A stretch of 64,000 nt of DNA from Bradyrhizobium tropiciagri (GCF_001189845.1 NZ_LFLZ01000023.1:61011-125010); one strand, 5' to 3'. Counted from the stretch's first letter, positions 44,356-52,891 are shown. Program-made: numbers and translations. The notes: a model not told the origin generated them from the sequence alone.

Positions 44356-44510
44356 CTTTTGACGGCTGCGCCTTGATGAACGCGGGTCGCGCAGAAGTGA
44401 GCGCGACACAGGCGCGCGCCAGAAGCCGCGATCCTAGATTGAGTTAGCATGCGCGGGACGCGGCGGAGGAGGCTTGAAAAGAAGAGCCTTGGGAAAAGGA
44501 GTAACGGGTG

Positions 44511-45026
44511 ATGTTGCGTAAAACGATGATCGCCTTGCTGGCGACGGTATCGGTCGGCCTGTTCACGGTCGACACCGCGTCGGCTGCCGGCGGCTTCCAC
44601 GGTGGTGGTGGTTTCCACGGGGGCGGCGGCTTCCACGGTGGCGGCGGTTTCGGCGGCTTCCACGGCGGTGCATTCCGCGCCATGGGCGCGGGCGGCGGCT
44701 TCCGGTCGGCTGCGATCGGCGGCGGTTGGGCTGGCGGTGGCGGCTGGCACGGCGGTGGCTGGAATGGTGGTGGCTGGCATGGTGGCGGCTGGCACCGGCG
44801 CGGCTGGGGCTATCCGTTCGCGGCGGCAGCAATCGGCTTCGGGCTCGGCTATGGCGCCTACGATTACTATGATGGCTACTACGGCAATCCGTACTACGCC
44901 GGTTACGGCGACGACGATGGCTACGGCTATGGTTATGGCTACGGTGACGGCGGCTGCTACGTCGTGCGCCGTCGCATGCTGACACCGTATGGCTGGCAGG
45001 TGCGGCCGGTGCAGGTTTGCAACTGA
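44511..45026 (+). CDS. Glycine-rich secreted protein with FHGGGG repeats
   Basis: A 171-aa protein (from ATG 44511; a GTG at 44508 is also possible) with a signal peptide ending near ASAA (about 25). The mature part is built of (G)FHGGGG and GWHGGGW repeats, then a hydrophobic Gly/Tyr segment (GYPFAAAAIGFGLGYGAY), then a Tyr/Gly/Asp-rich part. It ends with a small conserved-looking end, CYVVRRRMLTPYGWQVRPVQVC, whose two Cys may pair. Such proteins are common in Bradyrhizobium; a surface or envelope role is likely, but nothing specific is known. AAAAGGAG is the ribosome-binding site. Confidence 0.85.
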   Translation: MLRKTMIALLATVSVGLFTVDTASAAGGFHGGGGFHGGGGFHGGGGFGGFHGGAFRAMGAGGGFRSAAIGGGWAGGGGWHGGGWNGGGWHGGGWHRRGWGYPFAAAAIGFGLGYGAYDYYDGYYGNPYYAGYGDDDGYGYGYGYGDGGCYVVRRRMLTPYGWQVRPVQVCN

Positions 45027-45224
45027 GCCATCCGCTGACGCATGGCCGGTCCATCCGATCGCCATGCTGATGGTCTTGGAATGTTTGGCGCGCCTCGGTG
45101 TCTTGATGCCGAGGCCGTCGCGCATTGGTATGCAGCTTGCTTTGTGTGACGGCAGTTGCGTGAGCGTGTCGCGAAAACACATGGTCCGGCTGCGGTTGGA
45201 GCCGGGCCTCAGAGGACATCCGAG

Positions 45225-45374
45225 ATGCTGACCATTCCTGATCTGACATTGCTGTTCATGGTGGTTGTTTCGAGCCTTGCCGTTGCGCTGGTCTACATGC
45301 TCCACGAGCTCGAGCCGCAGCTTGCGCGGTTGCGGCAGAAGGGCGGTCGCATCATGCGCGATCGCGTCAAGTAG
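45225..45374 (+). CDS. Possible 49-aa single-pass membrane protein
   Basis: A short frame with AGAGGACATCCGAG before ATG 45225, one hydrophobic segment (LTLLFMVVVSSLAVALVYML, about 7-26) and a basic C-terminal half (LARLRQKGGRIMRDRVK). Topology would be N-out, C-in. It has no recognised relatives, and the evidence is the ribosome-binding site plus an ideal membrane segment with a positive flank. Could also be chance. Confidence 0.42.
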   Translation: MLTIPDLTLLFMVVVSSLAVALVYMLHELEPQLARLRQKGGRIMRDRVK

Positions 45375-45517
45375 GCGGGCAACGCCGTTCGCTGCGCTAT
45401 AGCCGTAGCGATGCTCCAGATGCAGAGCCGGTCAGCCGGGCCGGTCGTGCTGCTTCGGCCATGTATCCGGAGCCAGGCCTTGGCGGTGCAGTCCCGAGAC
45501 CGGGATTCCAGCGCCCC

Positions 45518-45558
45518 AAAAAACAAGGCCGTCGACGTAGTATACCGTCAACGACCTT
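45518..45558 (-). terminator. Rho-independent terminator, minus strand
   Basis: Read on the minus strand, AAGGTCGTTGACG pairs with CGTCGACGGCCTT (G-T pairs included) and is followed by GTTTTTTGG. It lies 236 nt past the end of the coiled-coil gene on that strand, so it could end that operon or a separate small RNA. Confidence 0.7.
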
Positions 45559-45630
45559 GCCAGCCCCGGATATTGAAATCGGCTCACGCCATCCGGTGAT
45601 TTAAGGATGACTCGGATTCGAAGTCGGATG

Positions 45631-45646
45631 TGTGAACCAGTTCACA
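45631..45646. promoter_or_regulatory. CRP-type dyad TGTGA-N6-TCACA
   Basis: TGTGAACCAGTTCACA is a perfect 7-2-7 inverted repeat and exactly matches the CRP/FNR-superfamily consensus TGTGA-N6-TCACA. It is not upstream of any recognised gene. It sits 73 nt upstream, in minus-strand direction, of the hairpin of the terminator at 45518-45558. Confidence 0.5.
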
Positions 45647-45793
45647 AAGTCCGGATTAATTCACGGTAACGGGCACTCATACGAGGCCGCTGTCAGCAGG
45701 CCCGGAGTCCGCAAGTTCCACCTTAGCTGCTGATGTTGTTCGGCATTTGGCGCATTTTGATGGCCGCGACCGGGCGATCGCCATTTTCGGTCG

Positions 45794-46303
45794 TCAGCCG
45801 CGCGATCTGTGGCGCTTGCGGTTGGCGCTCCTTGTGGCCTTCGATCGCTTGCGCGGCTCGGGCTCGGCGGCCGGCTCGTTGGCCTGCGCGCTCGCCAGCG
45901 ACTGGCGCAACCCCTCGACCTGCTCGGTCAGTGCGGCGACCTGGTCGGACAGCCTCTTGGCGTCGGCCTGCTGCAGCGCGAATTGCTTGCGCATGGTCAG
46001 CAGTTGGTCCTGCACTTCCTGCAACTGGTCGATGGATTCCTGCTGGGTCGCTTCCATCCCCTTGGTCTTTTCCACCAGGGCCTCGGAAACCTGCGCGGTC
46101 CGTGCCTGCAACTGGCGGACGGCGACCATCCGATCGGTCTCGGGCACGTTGCCGCTGAAGCTGCGCCACAGCGCGATCGAGCCGATCCCGAACAGCACGA
46201 GCACCAGCGCCACGGCGCCGATCGCGATCGGCTGCACGCCAATTAGGCTGCTGGCTTGTGAATTCCGGGGGGCAAGTTCGACCATGCGACCAGAACCGGA
46301 CAT
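45794..46303 (-). CDS. Membrane-anchored coiled-coil protein, unknown function
   Basis: A 169-aa protein. After a short N-terminus comes one membrane segment (IAIGAVALVLVLFGIGSIAL, about 26-45). A long coiled coil follows with heptads through QLQARTAQVSEALVEKTKG and QLQEVQDQLLTMRKQFALQQ to about residue 135, and then a basic tail of Lys/Arg/Ser. ATG 46303 is preferred; 46285 is an alternative. It lies 130 nt downstream of the FabA-like gene on the same strand and could be in that operon. The fold suggests a periplasmic or scaffold role. Confidence 0.75.
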   Translation of the reverse strand: MSGSGRMVELAPRNSQASSLIGVQPIAIGAVALVLVLFGIGSIALWRSFSGNVPETDRMVAVRQLQARTAQVSEALVEKTKGMEATQQESIDQLQEVQDQLLTMRKQFALQQADAKRLSDQVAALTEQVEGLRQSLASAQANEPAAEPEPRKRSKATRSANRKRHRSRG

Positions 46304-46433
46304 CAATTGAAAGGTTCGAAATAGCACAACCTTGCCGCGGGCAAAACCCGGGGCTTCACGCCGACGGCGCGGGGCCTGCAAAATTCGCCGCAAATTCCGA
46401 GGCTTCTGCCCCAAAACGGGACTGTGCGGCGCC

Positions 46434-46973
46434 TCAGCCCGCGGGCGCGATCAGGCCGACCCTCATGTCCTTCGCCAGGTAGACGCAAGCGCCGTCGGCG
46501 AACACGCGGCCGTCGGCGATGCCCAGCACCAGGCGGCCGCGCCGGACCTGACGCAGGTCGACCTCGTAGCGCACGAGTCTCACGTCCGGCGTGATGTGCC
46601 CCCTGAACTTGACCTCGCCGACCCCGAGCGCGCGGCCTTTGCCCGGCGAGCCCGACCAGCCGAGCCAGAAGCCGATGATCTGCCACATCGCGTCGAGACC
46701 GAGGCAACCGGGCATCACCGGGTCGCCGGCAAAGTGACAGGCGAAGAACCAGTGGTCCGGCGCAACGTCGAGTTCGGCCGCGACGCGGCCCTTGCCGAAC
46801 GCGCCGCCGTCGATGCCGATATCGGTGATGCGATCCATCATCAGCATCGGCGGTGCCGGCAGCTGCGCATTGCCGGGGCCGAAATAGCCGCCCTCGCTCG
46901 AGCGCAGCAGATCCGGCTCGGCGTAGGACGATTGCGGCGTGTGAAAATCGTGCGGGTTGAACAAGATGGCCAC
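46434..46973 (-). CDS. fabA: FabA-like 3-hydroxyacyl-ACP dehydratase/isomerase
   Basis: A 179-aa hot-dog-fold protein closely matching FabA: WFFACHFAGDPVMPGCLGLD contains the catalytic His and Asp, and QIIGFWLGWSGSPGKGRALG follows. FabA dehydrates 3-hydroxydecanoyl-ACP and isomerises the product to start unsaturated fatty acid synthesis. The N-terminus (FNPHDFHTPQSSYAEPDLL) is longer than in E. coli FabA. The start is GTG 46973. FabB and FabI genes, its usual alphaproteobacterial neighbours, are absent; instead it is 24 nt behind a TetR regulator, so this may be a second, regulated FabA. Confidence 0.9.
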   Translation of the reverse strand: MAILFNPHDFHTPQSSYAEPDLLRSSEGGYFGPGNAQLPAPPMLMMDRITDIGIDGGAFGKGRVAAELDVAPDHWFFACHFAGDPVMPGCLGLDAMWQIIGFWLGWSGSPGKGRALGVGEVKFRGHITPDVRLVRYEVDLRQVRRGRLVLGIADGRVFADGACVYLAKDMRVGLIAPAG

Positions 46974-46997
46974 CGACCTTGGGGTTAAAGTTGAACG

Positions 46998-47627
46998 TTA
47001 GGTGCGGCTGCGCCGCGTGGCTTTTGACTTGGTGGGCGGGGGGCCGGCCGGCAGGCGCAGCGCGGCGGCCATGAAGGCCCAGATGTCGGAGGTCAGCCTT
47101 GCCGGATCCGGCCGCCGTTCGCCTGTCAGCGCGCCGATCAGCGCCTGACGGATGCCGCCGATCATCAGCGCGATGGTGAGGTGAGGGTCGAGCTCTGCGG
47201 GCACGATCCCGTCGCGCTGCGCGGCTTCGAGCATGCGCGCACCGGCTGCGAGCTGGCGGCCGGTGAAGGCGGTCTCGACGTCGAGGACCTCGGGTGCGCG
47301 GCTCAGCGGGCCGATCACGAGGGGCGCGAACGGGTGCTCATAGTGGAAGGCGACATAGACGCCGATCCGCGCCTTCTCCCGGTCCGCCCAGTTTTTGGCG
47401 GACAGCTTGGCGCCACCGAATGCCGCCTCATCGAGGCGCTCATAGAAGTCCTCGACCACGGCGGCGATCAGGCCGGCCTTCGATCCGAAGTGGTGATAGG
47501 CGAGCCCGACCGAGACCTGCGCCCGTCTCGCGACGGCCTGCATCTCGAGGTGCCCCTGGCCTTCGATCAGTTCCTGTTGGGCTGCCGCGAGCAGCCGTTC
47601 GCGTGTCCCGAGGCTCGTTGCGCCCAT
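46998..47627 (-). CDS. TetR/AcrR family transcriptional regulator
   Basis: A 209-aa regulator with an N-terminal helix-turn-helix (about 8-55: RERLLAAAQQELIEGQGHLE, then VARRAQVSVGLAYHHFGSKA) and an all-helical ligand domain. It ends in a basic tail. An 18-bp perfect palindrome lies 15 nt upstream of its ATG, and it is 24 nt ahead of the FabA-like gene, so it probably represses its own operon. A fatty-acyl ligand is a reasonable guess from context, not from the sequence. Confidence 0.9.
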   Translation of the reverse strand: MGATSLGTRERLLAAAQQELIEGQGHLEMQAVARRAQVSVGLAYHHFGSKAGLIAAVVEDFYERLDEAAFGGAKLSAKNWADREKARIGVYVAFHYEHPFAPLVIGPLSRAPEVLDVETAFTGRQLAAGARMLEAAQRDGIVPAELDPHLTIALMIGGIRQALIGALTGERRPDPARLTSDIWAFMAAALRLPAGPPPTKSKATRRSRT

Positions 47628-47641
47628 CGCTTGTCCATGGC

Positions 47642-47659
47642 TGAATTGAATTCAATTCA
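47642..47659. promoter_or_regulatory. Perfect 18-bp palindromic operator for the TetR regulator
   Basis: TGAATTGAATTCAATTCA is its own reverse complement and sits in the divergent region, 15 nt from the TetR start and 70 nt from the plus-strand gene at 47729. A/T-rich perfect dyads of this size at this place are typical of autoregulatory TetR operators, and it may also control the divergent gene. Confidence 0.75.
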
Positions 47660-47728
47660 ACCGAGCGGCTGCTAGGATGTCAAGCCTCGGTCTGCCGGAC
47701 GGCCGAGCGAACCGGCGAAAGGCGTGCG

Positions 47729-48139
47729 ATGGCGTTTGCGATCAAGACCGAGATCCGTGAACCGCGGGCGAAGGCGTTCAGCTTCGCCGCGCAGAAGACC
47801 ATCTATGGCGGCAAGCTGATCGTCGCGGGTGACGTCGTGTTCGTGTTCGCGAGCGAGAACGAGGGCGGCAATGGCCTGATCGCGCGTGGGATCGTGACCT
47901 CGGCCGAAGCGGTGCCGCGCAAGGCTGGCATCGCCAGGCAAACGCCGCGCGTCGGCATCGCGGTTAGGCGCGTTGCGTTGGCGAGGCAGCCGCTCGGACG
48001 CGAGCAGCTCAAGCGCTTCAAGGATTGGGATGACGGCCGGCCCGAGACCGAGCTCGACTTCAAATTCTATCGGCAGGCCACCAACAAGATCGTCGGCATC
48101 ACGGACCAGACCGCCGCGTTCCTCGAGCGCTTCTTCTGA
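47729..48139 (+). CDS. Conserved protein of unknown function (possibly PUA/EVE-like)
   Basis: A 136-aa soluble protein starting MAFAIKTEIREPRAKAFSFA. It contains GDVVFVFASENEGGNGLIARG, a stretch that resembles the EVE/PUA-like folds where a conserved G-V-F-A-S motif is common, and later EQLKRFKDWDDGRPETELDF. It is divergent from tetR and could be controlled by the same operator. The family is not certain. Confidence 0.75.
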   Translation: MAFAIKTEIREPRAKAFSFAAQKTIYGGKLIVAGDVVFVFASENEGGNGLIARGIVTSAEAVPRKAGIARQTPRVGIAVRRVALARQPLGREQLKRFKDWDDGRPETELDFKFYRQATNKIVGITDQTAAFLERFF

Positions 48140-48159
48140 TCAGCGGTCGCAGCGTCTTC

Positions 48160-48201
48160 CCAAAAAAGGTTGCGGCCAGGCTTTGGGGGAAGCCTGGCCG
48201 C
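48160..48201 (-). terminator. Rho-independent terminator for the transglutaminase-like peptidase gene
   Basis: Read on the minus strand, GCGGCCAGGCTT pairs with a near-perfect AAGCCTGGCCGC around a short loop and is followed by CCTTTTTT. It is 70 nt past the stop codon at 48272. The hairpin could also serve the converging gene ending at 48139. Confidence 0.78.
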
Positions 48202-48271
48202 GCGCGAACCGGTCTGGGACGGGGAGGGGTGGGGATGTGACCGGGTCGCGAACTCGATTCCTTGTTGCTGC

Positions 48272-48886
48272 TCAGCGCGAGCTTGCGGTTGAAATTGCGG
48301 GGCGGCTGTCGCCGAGCGAGACCCACACATTGGGATCGCTCTGCGATTGCCGCTTGACGAAGCGGTAGCCGGTCTCCGTCCAGGCGACGATGCTCTCGTT
48401 CTGGTTATCGAGCACGAATTCGCCCTTGTCGGTCTTCACCGTCAGCACCGCGTGGCCTTCGCCCTTCTTGTCGCGCACCACCGTGATCAACAGCGCCGAG
48501 CGCGGCCAGCCGGCATCCATCAGCATCTTGCGCTTCAGGAGCACGTAGTCCTCGCAGTCGCCGTAGCCGTCTGTCGGCAACGACCATTTCTCGATCACGC
48601 CCCAATGATCCATGTCGGTCATCGGCTTGATGGATTCGTTGACCCACTTGTTGACCCGCACGAGGTCGCGCCAAGCGGTCTGCGACATCACGATGTCGCG
48701 TGGTTGCGTCGCGGCGCCGCGGCATTCGGCCGGATTGTCGGCGCAGAATTCGACCCAGCCGATCGGCGAACGCGCAACGTCGCCCAGGCTGGCGTAGACC
48801 ACGTCGCCGGCCTTGGCCGACACGCACGTCGCAAACAGAATGGCGGCAACCGCCAAACCTTTCCCCTGTCCCCTGAACCCAAACAT
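48272..48886 (-). CDS. Bacterial transglutaminase-like cysteine peptidase (BTLCP family)
   Basis: A 204-aa secreted protein: a signal peptide (FRGQGKGLAVAAILFATC, cleavage near SAKA at about 26) followed by a papain-like core. The catalytic Cys is in YGDCEDYVLLKR (about 112), the His in GHAVLTVKTD (about 145) and the Asp in FVLDNQNE (about 160). The family includes LapG-like periplasmic proteases that process adhesins in response to c-di-GMP; no LapD or adhesin gene is nearby, although a PilZ protein gene is upstream. ATG 48886 is chosen over an upstream one because it gives the best signal peptide. Confidence 0.88.
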   Translation of the reverse strand: MFGFRGQGKGLAVAAILFATCVSAKAGDVVYASLGDVARSPIGWVEFCADNPAECRGAATQPRDIVMSQTAWRDLVRVNKWVNESIKPMTDMDHWGVIEKWSLPTDGYGDCEDYVLLKRKMLMDAGWPRSALLITVVRDKKGEGHAVLTVKTDKGEFVLDNQNESIVAWTETGYRFVKRQSQSDPNVWVSLGDSRPAISTASSR

Positions 48887-48989
48887 CGTAGCCCCCGTTC
48901 TTCTTGTTGGGACCACGTTTCGCACAAAGCTTTTGCGCCGCCGCTAAGTACGCAAAGTAGATTTGACGCGAATACTGGTAAAAGCTGCG

Positions 48990-49058
48990 GCGAATTCGAT
49001 CTTTACTTGAATCGAATTCGCGTAAAATTTGAAACAACTGCAATTGATTCAAATTTTA
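48990..49058. other. Two consecutive perfect inverted repeats in the BTLCP upstream region
   Basis: GCGAATTCGAT (48990-49000) pairs with ATCGAATTCGC (49011-49021) across a 10-nt loop. TAAAATTTGAA (49023-49033) pairs with TTCAAATTTTA (49048-49058), with a further CAA/TTG inside. Both are 11-bp perfect stems in AT-rich DNA within a 333-nt gene-free gap. They could be operators of dimeric regulators or RNA hairpins. No regulator is adjacent to suggest which. Confidence 0.55.
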
Positions 49059-49149
49059 TGCATTAACGCGGCAAGCGTTGGCCCAGAGCGGTTTGTTGCG
49101 CCAAACGGCGCGGCCATTAACCGCCGATTGCGCCGAGCCAAACGCGGCA

Positions 49150-49181
49150 AAGGCGGCCACCGGTGCACCGGTGGCCGCCTT
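49150..49181. terminator. Perfect 32-bp palindrome downstream of the PilZ gene
   Basis: AAGGCGGCCACCGGTG and CACCGGTGGCCGCCTT are exact reverse complements. The element is 39 nt beyond the PilZ gene end on the minus strand, in the place of a terminator, though the T-run after it is short (TTT). Confidence 0.65.
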
Positions 49182-49219
49182 CGCGGGCTGAAAACGGGGG
49201 GCTTGCGCGGTTTTTCGCT

Positions 49220-49837
49220 TTACCTCGCGGTAACGCTCTCTTCGAGGGTTTCCGCGGACTGCTCGTGGACGAACTCGAGCGCGAAGCCTTCCTCGAGGTT
49301 TCGCACCACGCGGGCCTGCACCCGGCCGAGCATCACCAGCGATTTGAGCGGCGGGCGGTTCTCGGCGGCAATAGCCGCACCGGACAAAGAGAGGTCGATG
49401 ATGCGGCAGGTCATCCGCGTGCCGTCTTCCTGGGTGAGCAGCGCGATCGGGTTGCGCGGCACGATACGATCGTGACGGCGATCCTCGGGCAGATTGAGGA
49501 TATCGCGGTTGGCGAGCCAGGTGAGCTGGGCGGCGAGCTTGTCGCGCTTGCGCGCGGTGGCGCCGATCGTCATCGCAAAGCCGTTGTCGATGATGCGGGT
49601 GATGCGGCCTTCGACGCGGCCGATATGGTCGAGATAGGCGATCACGCGGTCGCCGACATTGCCGATGCCGGGCGCCAGCAGAGCGAGGCCGCCCGGGGAC
49701 ATGTTGATAATCTGGCAGGGAAACTCGCGCCGGTCGGGCAGCATGTAGCGGCCGAGCAGGTGCACCTTGACGCGCTGGAAGCGACGCCGCTCCTCGGCTA
49801 CGGGGACGACGTTAGTTTTCTTCTGTGCAAACGACAT
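49220..49837 (-). CDS. Double PilZ-domain protein
   Basis: A 205-aa protein with two PilZ units, which bind c-di-GMP. Unit 1 has RRRFQRVKVHL (RxxxR) and IINMSPGGLALL (N-x-S-x-x-G). Unit 2 has RRHDRIVPRNPI (RxxxR-like) and IIDLSLSGAAIA (D-x-S-x-x-G). Unit 1 has Asn where Asp is usual, an accepted variant. No signal peptide or catalytic domain is seen, so it probably acts as an effector for motility, adhesion or envelope functions. ATG 49837 (MSFAQKKTNVV) has the better start context; an upstream in-frame codon exists. Confidence 0.88.
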   Translation of the reverse strand: MSFAQKKTNVVPVAEERRRFQRVKVHLLGRYMLPDRREFPCQIINMSPGGLALLAPGIGNVGDRVIAYLDHIGRVEGRITRIIDNGFAMTIGATARKRDKLAAQLTWLANRDILNLPEDRRHDRIVPRNPIALLTQEDGTRMTCRIIDLSLSGAAIAAENRPPLKSLVMLGRVQARVVRNLEEGFALEFVHEQSAETLEESVTAR

Positions 49838-49980
49838 CACGACAAACCCGGCCACCGGCCATTCGGAGCCCCGATGACCCTAAAGCTGATAGGGTTAACG
49901 GGGCGTTACGGTTGTGAAATGGAACCCGGACACGGAGCGAGAGCGATCAGCGACGTTCGCGTGCGCCGTACCCGGAAGCG

Positions 49981-51539
49981 TCAGGCTCCTTGATATGCCG
50001 CGTCAGGTTCTCCGAACCATCGCGCCGCGGCTCGAGCAGTCTCCTTCAGATCCGGCTCGATGTCTGTGGCCCAGGCCACAAGCCCGTCAGGACGCACCAG
50101 CACTGCGGTCAAGCCCAGCCGATCCCTGGCCTCGCCTGCGACATAGCTGATCCGGCCTCGCCAGCGATCGGCAAGCGCGCGCAAGGGCGCGCGCGGGCCG
50201 AAGTCGAGCAGCAGGCCGCGCCCGTCTCTGAGCAGTTCGCCGAGCCTCATCCCGCAAGCGAGCTCGAAATCCGGCGCGCTGCGGCCCACCAGCGGATGGC
50301 CGCCGCCAAGCTCGTGGCAGAGCGAAACGCCCCACACCCGCTCGGCAAAATATGTCGCGCCGTCGGGCGTTGCGATCAGATCGCGGATGATGGCTTCGAA
50401 CGCGCGCGTGCTCCGGCTCGGCCGCATCAGCGCGACCTGGGCGCGCGACCAGTCGAGAATCTGCGCGCCGACCGGATGTCGCTCACGCGAATAGCTGTCG
50501 AGCAAGTCCGCCGGCGCGTCGCCGCGGATCGTGGCCGCGAGCTTCCAGCCGAGGTTCATCGCATCGCCGAGCCCGAGGTTGAGCCCCTGGCCGCCCAGCG
50601 GAGAATGGATGTGCGCGGCGTCGCCGGCGAGCAGCACGCGTCCCTTCCGGTATGCCGTCGCCTGACAGGCGCGATCGGTCCAGGTGGTGGCAAGCTGGAG
50701 CGCCGTCAACGTGACGTCGGTGCCGGAGACGCGGCGCAAGACGGCCTGCACATGCTCGCAGGTGATCGGTTGGGTGCGGTGGAACGCGCCGCCGTCGAAC
50801 TCGACCATCGCGATGATGCCGGGGATTGCGTACGTGTACATGCCTGTCGGCGTATAGTGGCGGCCCGCGGCGAGCTGGTCCGGATCGGCGATCTCGACCT
50901 CGACCGAATAGCCGGTGAACTCGGGATCGGTGCCGACGAATGCAAAGCCGGCCGCCTTGCGCACGATGCTGCGGCCGCCGTCGCAACCGACCAGCCAGCG
51001 TCCGTGGAATGTCTCGCCGCCGGCGCGAATGGCGACGCCGTCATCCGACTGCTCGCATGCCTCGCGCCCGCGCCGCGACTGATCTCGACGCCCATCTCGG
51101 TTGCGCGAGCGGCGAGGGCGAATTCGAGCGACTCCATGTCGACCGCCATGCTGGTGCCGGCCGGACTCGGCAGGCGAAACGGCCATTGCGACGTGTCGAT
51201 AGCGTCGTGATAAAACTGGATGCCGGCGAAATGGCCCGCCGGGCGGCGCGGCTGTTGCATCCCATGCGCGGCGTTCGACGCGTTGCTGCCCGCGCCATGC
51301 TTCGCACGCTGGAGCGCTGCGATCTCGTCCAGCATCCCGCGACGATCGAAGGCTTCGATGCTGGGCGCCGAAAGGCCGCGCATGCCGAACGGCAGCCGCT
51401 TCAACGGCGAATGCGGGTCGGCGGCCTGCTCCAGCACCAGGACCGAGAGCCCTGCAAGCCGCAGCTCGCAGGCAAGCATCAGGCCGACGGGCCCGGCACC
51501 GGCAATCACGACATCATGGGGAAGGTGGTGGTGGTGCAT
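49981..51539 (-). pseudogene. FAD-dependent aromatic-ring hydroxylase-like protein, single-base frameshift
   Basis: A group A flavin monooxygenase that would be about 519 aa. The first frame (from ATG 51539) starts MHHHHLPHDVVIAGAGPVGL with the FAD motif and derails at about 51070. The second frame carries GRWLVGCDGGRSIVRKAAGF (DG motif), KGRVLLAGDAAHIHSPLGGQ (FAD/GD motif) and continues to 49981. Adding one base rejoins them; the span (1559 nt) is one short of a multiple of three. A C-terminal thioredoxin-like extension (SYVAGEARDRLGLTAVLVRP) is typical of the PhzS/rifampicin-monooxygenase and MhpA-like group. The His-rich start is genomic. No pathway neighbours are seen. Confidence 0.83.
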
Positions 51540-51802
51540 GAACGGCTCCTATGTCGGTGTTCGACCGGAGCGGTTCGTCGGGTTGAGAACCACACGGACG
51601 AACAATGGGCGCCTGGATGGCGTCCGGTGTTCGTCGTGGGGATCCCGTGCACGCGGCAGGAGACCAGAGCTTTCGCTTCCGAACGGACTTCGTTCGCGAA
51701 AGGACTTGGGCTTACCAAACCAAGTCTGCCTTTTCCGACAGGGGCGATATAGCGGCATCGTGACGGATCTGCAACCCGCGCGGCGGACAGCACCCGCGTT
51801 CG

Positions 51803-52737
51803 CTAGGTCCTGGCGATCGCACCGGCATTATCAGGGCCGTCGACGCGGCGGGCGCCCGGGCGCGGCGCAAGATTGTCCGGCGTCTTGATGTTGCGCGCGA
51901 GACTTGCCGCCTCGAATGCCTTGATCAGCCACCAGCCGAGATCGATCTGCCCCGGCAGCAGCCCGAGCTTCGCTGAGCCGGGATAGGCGTGATGATTGTT
52001 GTGCCAGCTTTCGCCCATGCTGATCAGCCCGGCGATGCGACATTGTAGCCCTGGGCCGCGACGCCCTCGATGATCCAGGTCTGTCCGCCCTTGCGATGCG
52101 AGTAATGACCGATCAGCCAGTGACCGGTGACGCAGACCGCGACCCGGACGCAGATGCCCCAGACCAGCCAGCTCCACGAGCCGATCGCGAGGAACAGCAG
52201 CGCCCAGGGCAGTTGCTGCCACATCCAGCTTCGCTCGACGAATGCATAGAAGCGATCATCGGCAAGCCGCGGTTCGAGCCGGAACAGCGGCGGGTGCTTC
52301 AGCACGAGCCTGCAGTGCAGCTGCCACCAGGCATCGCGCCAGAAGCCGGCTGCGTGGCAGGAATAGGCGTGACAGGCCGCCTGGCGTTGGGCCCAGTCGC
52401 GGAAATCGTGCAGCCGCACCATGCCGTAGGGGCCGGCCATCCCGACCAGCGTGCCGAGATAGACGCAGAGCCGCTCCAGCCACAGCGGGCAGTCGAAGCT
52501 CGCATGGATCAGGCGGCGATGCATGCCGACCGAATGTCCGAAGCACAGGGTGATCGCGCTGGTCACGATGAACAGCGCGAATGCGCTCCACGAGAACAGC
52601 AGCGGCCCGAAGATGATCGCGACCGAGGTCATGCTGCCGAGCCACAGCGACTTCGCCGGTGCCCATTGCACGCGTCCATCCAGCGGGTCGGTGCGCTCGT
52701 CCGCGAAGATTCGTTCGGAGCCGGGCTGTAGCTTCAT
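51803..52737 (-). pseudogene. Acyl-CoA/fatty-acid desaturase, single-base frameshift
   Basis: A delta-9-type membrane desaturase of about 311 aa if repaired. Histidine boxes are present: GHSVGMHRRLIH (box 1), HDFRDWAQR (box 2) and, in the other frame, WHNNHHAYP (box 3). Several hydrophobic segments flank them. The first frame stops at 52024-52026 after VAAQGYNVASPG. One added base at about 52040 continues as IAGLISMGESWHNNHHAYPG to the stop at 51803. The span (935 nt) is one short of a multiple of three. Without repair the essential third His box is lost. The gene would complement the FabA-like gene's role in unsaturated lipid supply. Confidence 0.85.
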
Positions 52738-52891
52738 TCCGTAACCTGAAATTGTGCCGCAGCTTGGGATGGAGCTGCTGTTACTGTCAATCCGCCACGC
52801 CCGTCCGTCGTGTCGCAGCAGGCATTGGCAACCCCGGCGGGTTCACCTAGCCTCGACAATGAGTAGGCTCATGGGGTGGAGACGTTCAATC

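Larger units (their letters stand above)
45375..45793. other. Gene-free region between converging transcripts
   Basis: This 419-nt region holds no credible protein gene on either strand. It contains a minus-strand intrinsic terminator (45518-45558) and a perfect TGTGA-N6-TCACA dyad (45631-45646), each listed separately. The section 45560-45700 is less GC-rich than its surroundings. A short untranslated RNA on the minus strand ending at the terminator is possible. Confidence 0.4.

Noticed and set aside
44444..44683. Proline/tryptophan/lysine-rich repeat protein on the minus strand
   Set aside because: The apparent PPWK repeats are the reverse translation of the GGTTTCCACGG repeats of the glycine-rich secreted protein gene, which has a signal peptide and ribosome-binding site.
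51524..51539. Four His codons at the start of the flavin hydroxylase suggested a vector His tag
   Set aside because: The surrounding sequence is continuous with genomic intergenic DNA and there is no vector-type linker or promoter; it is a natural His-rich start.
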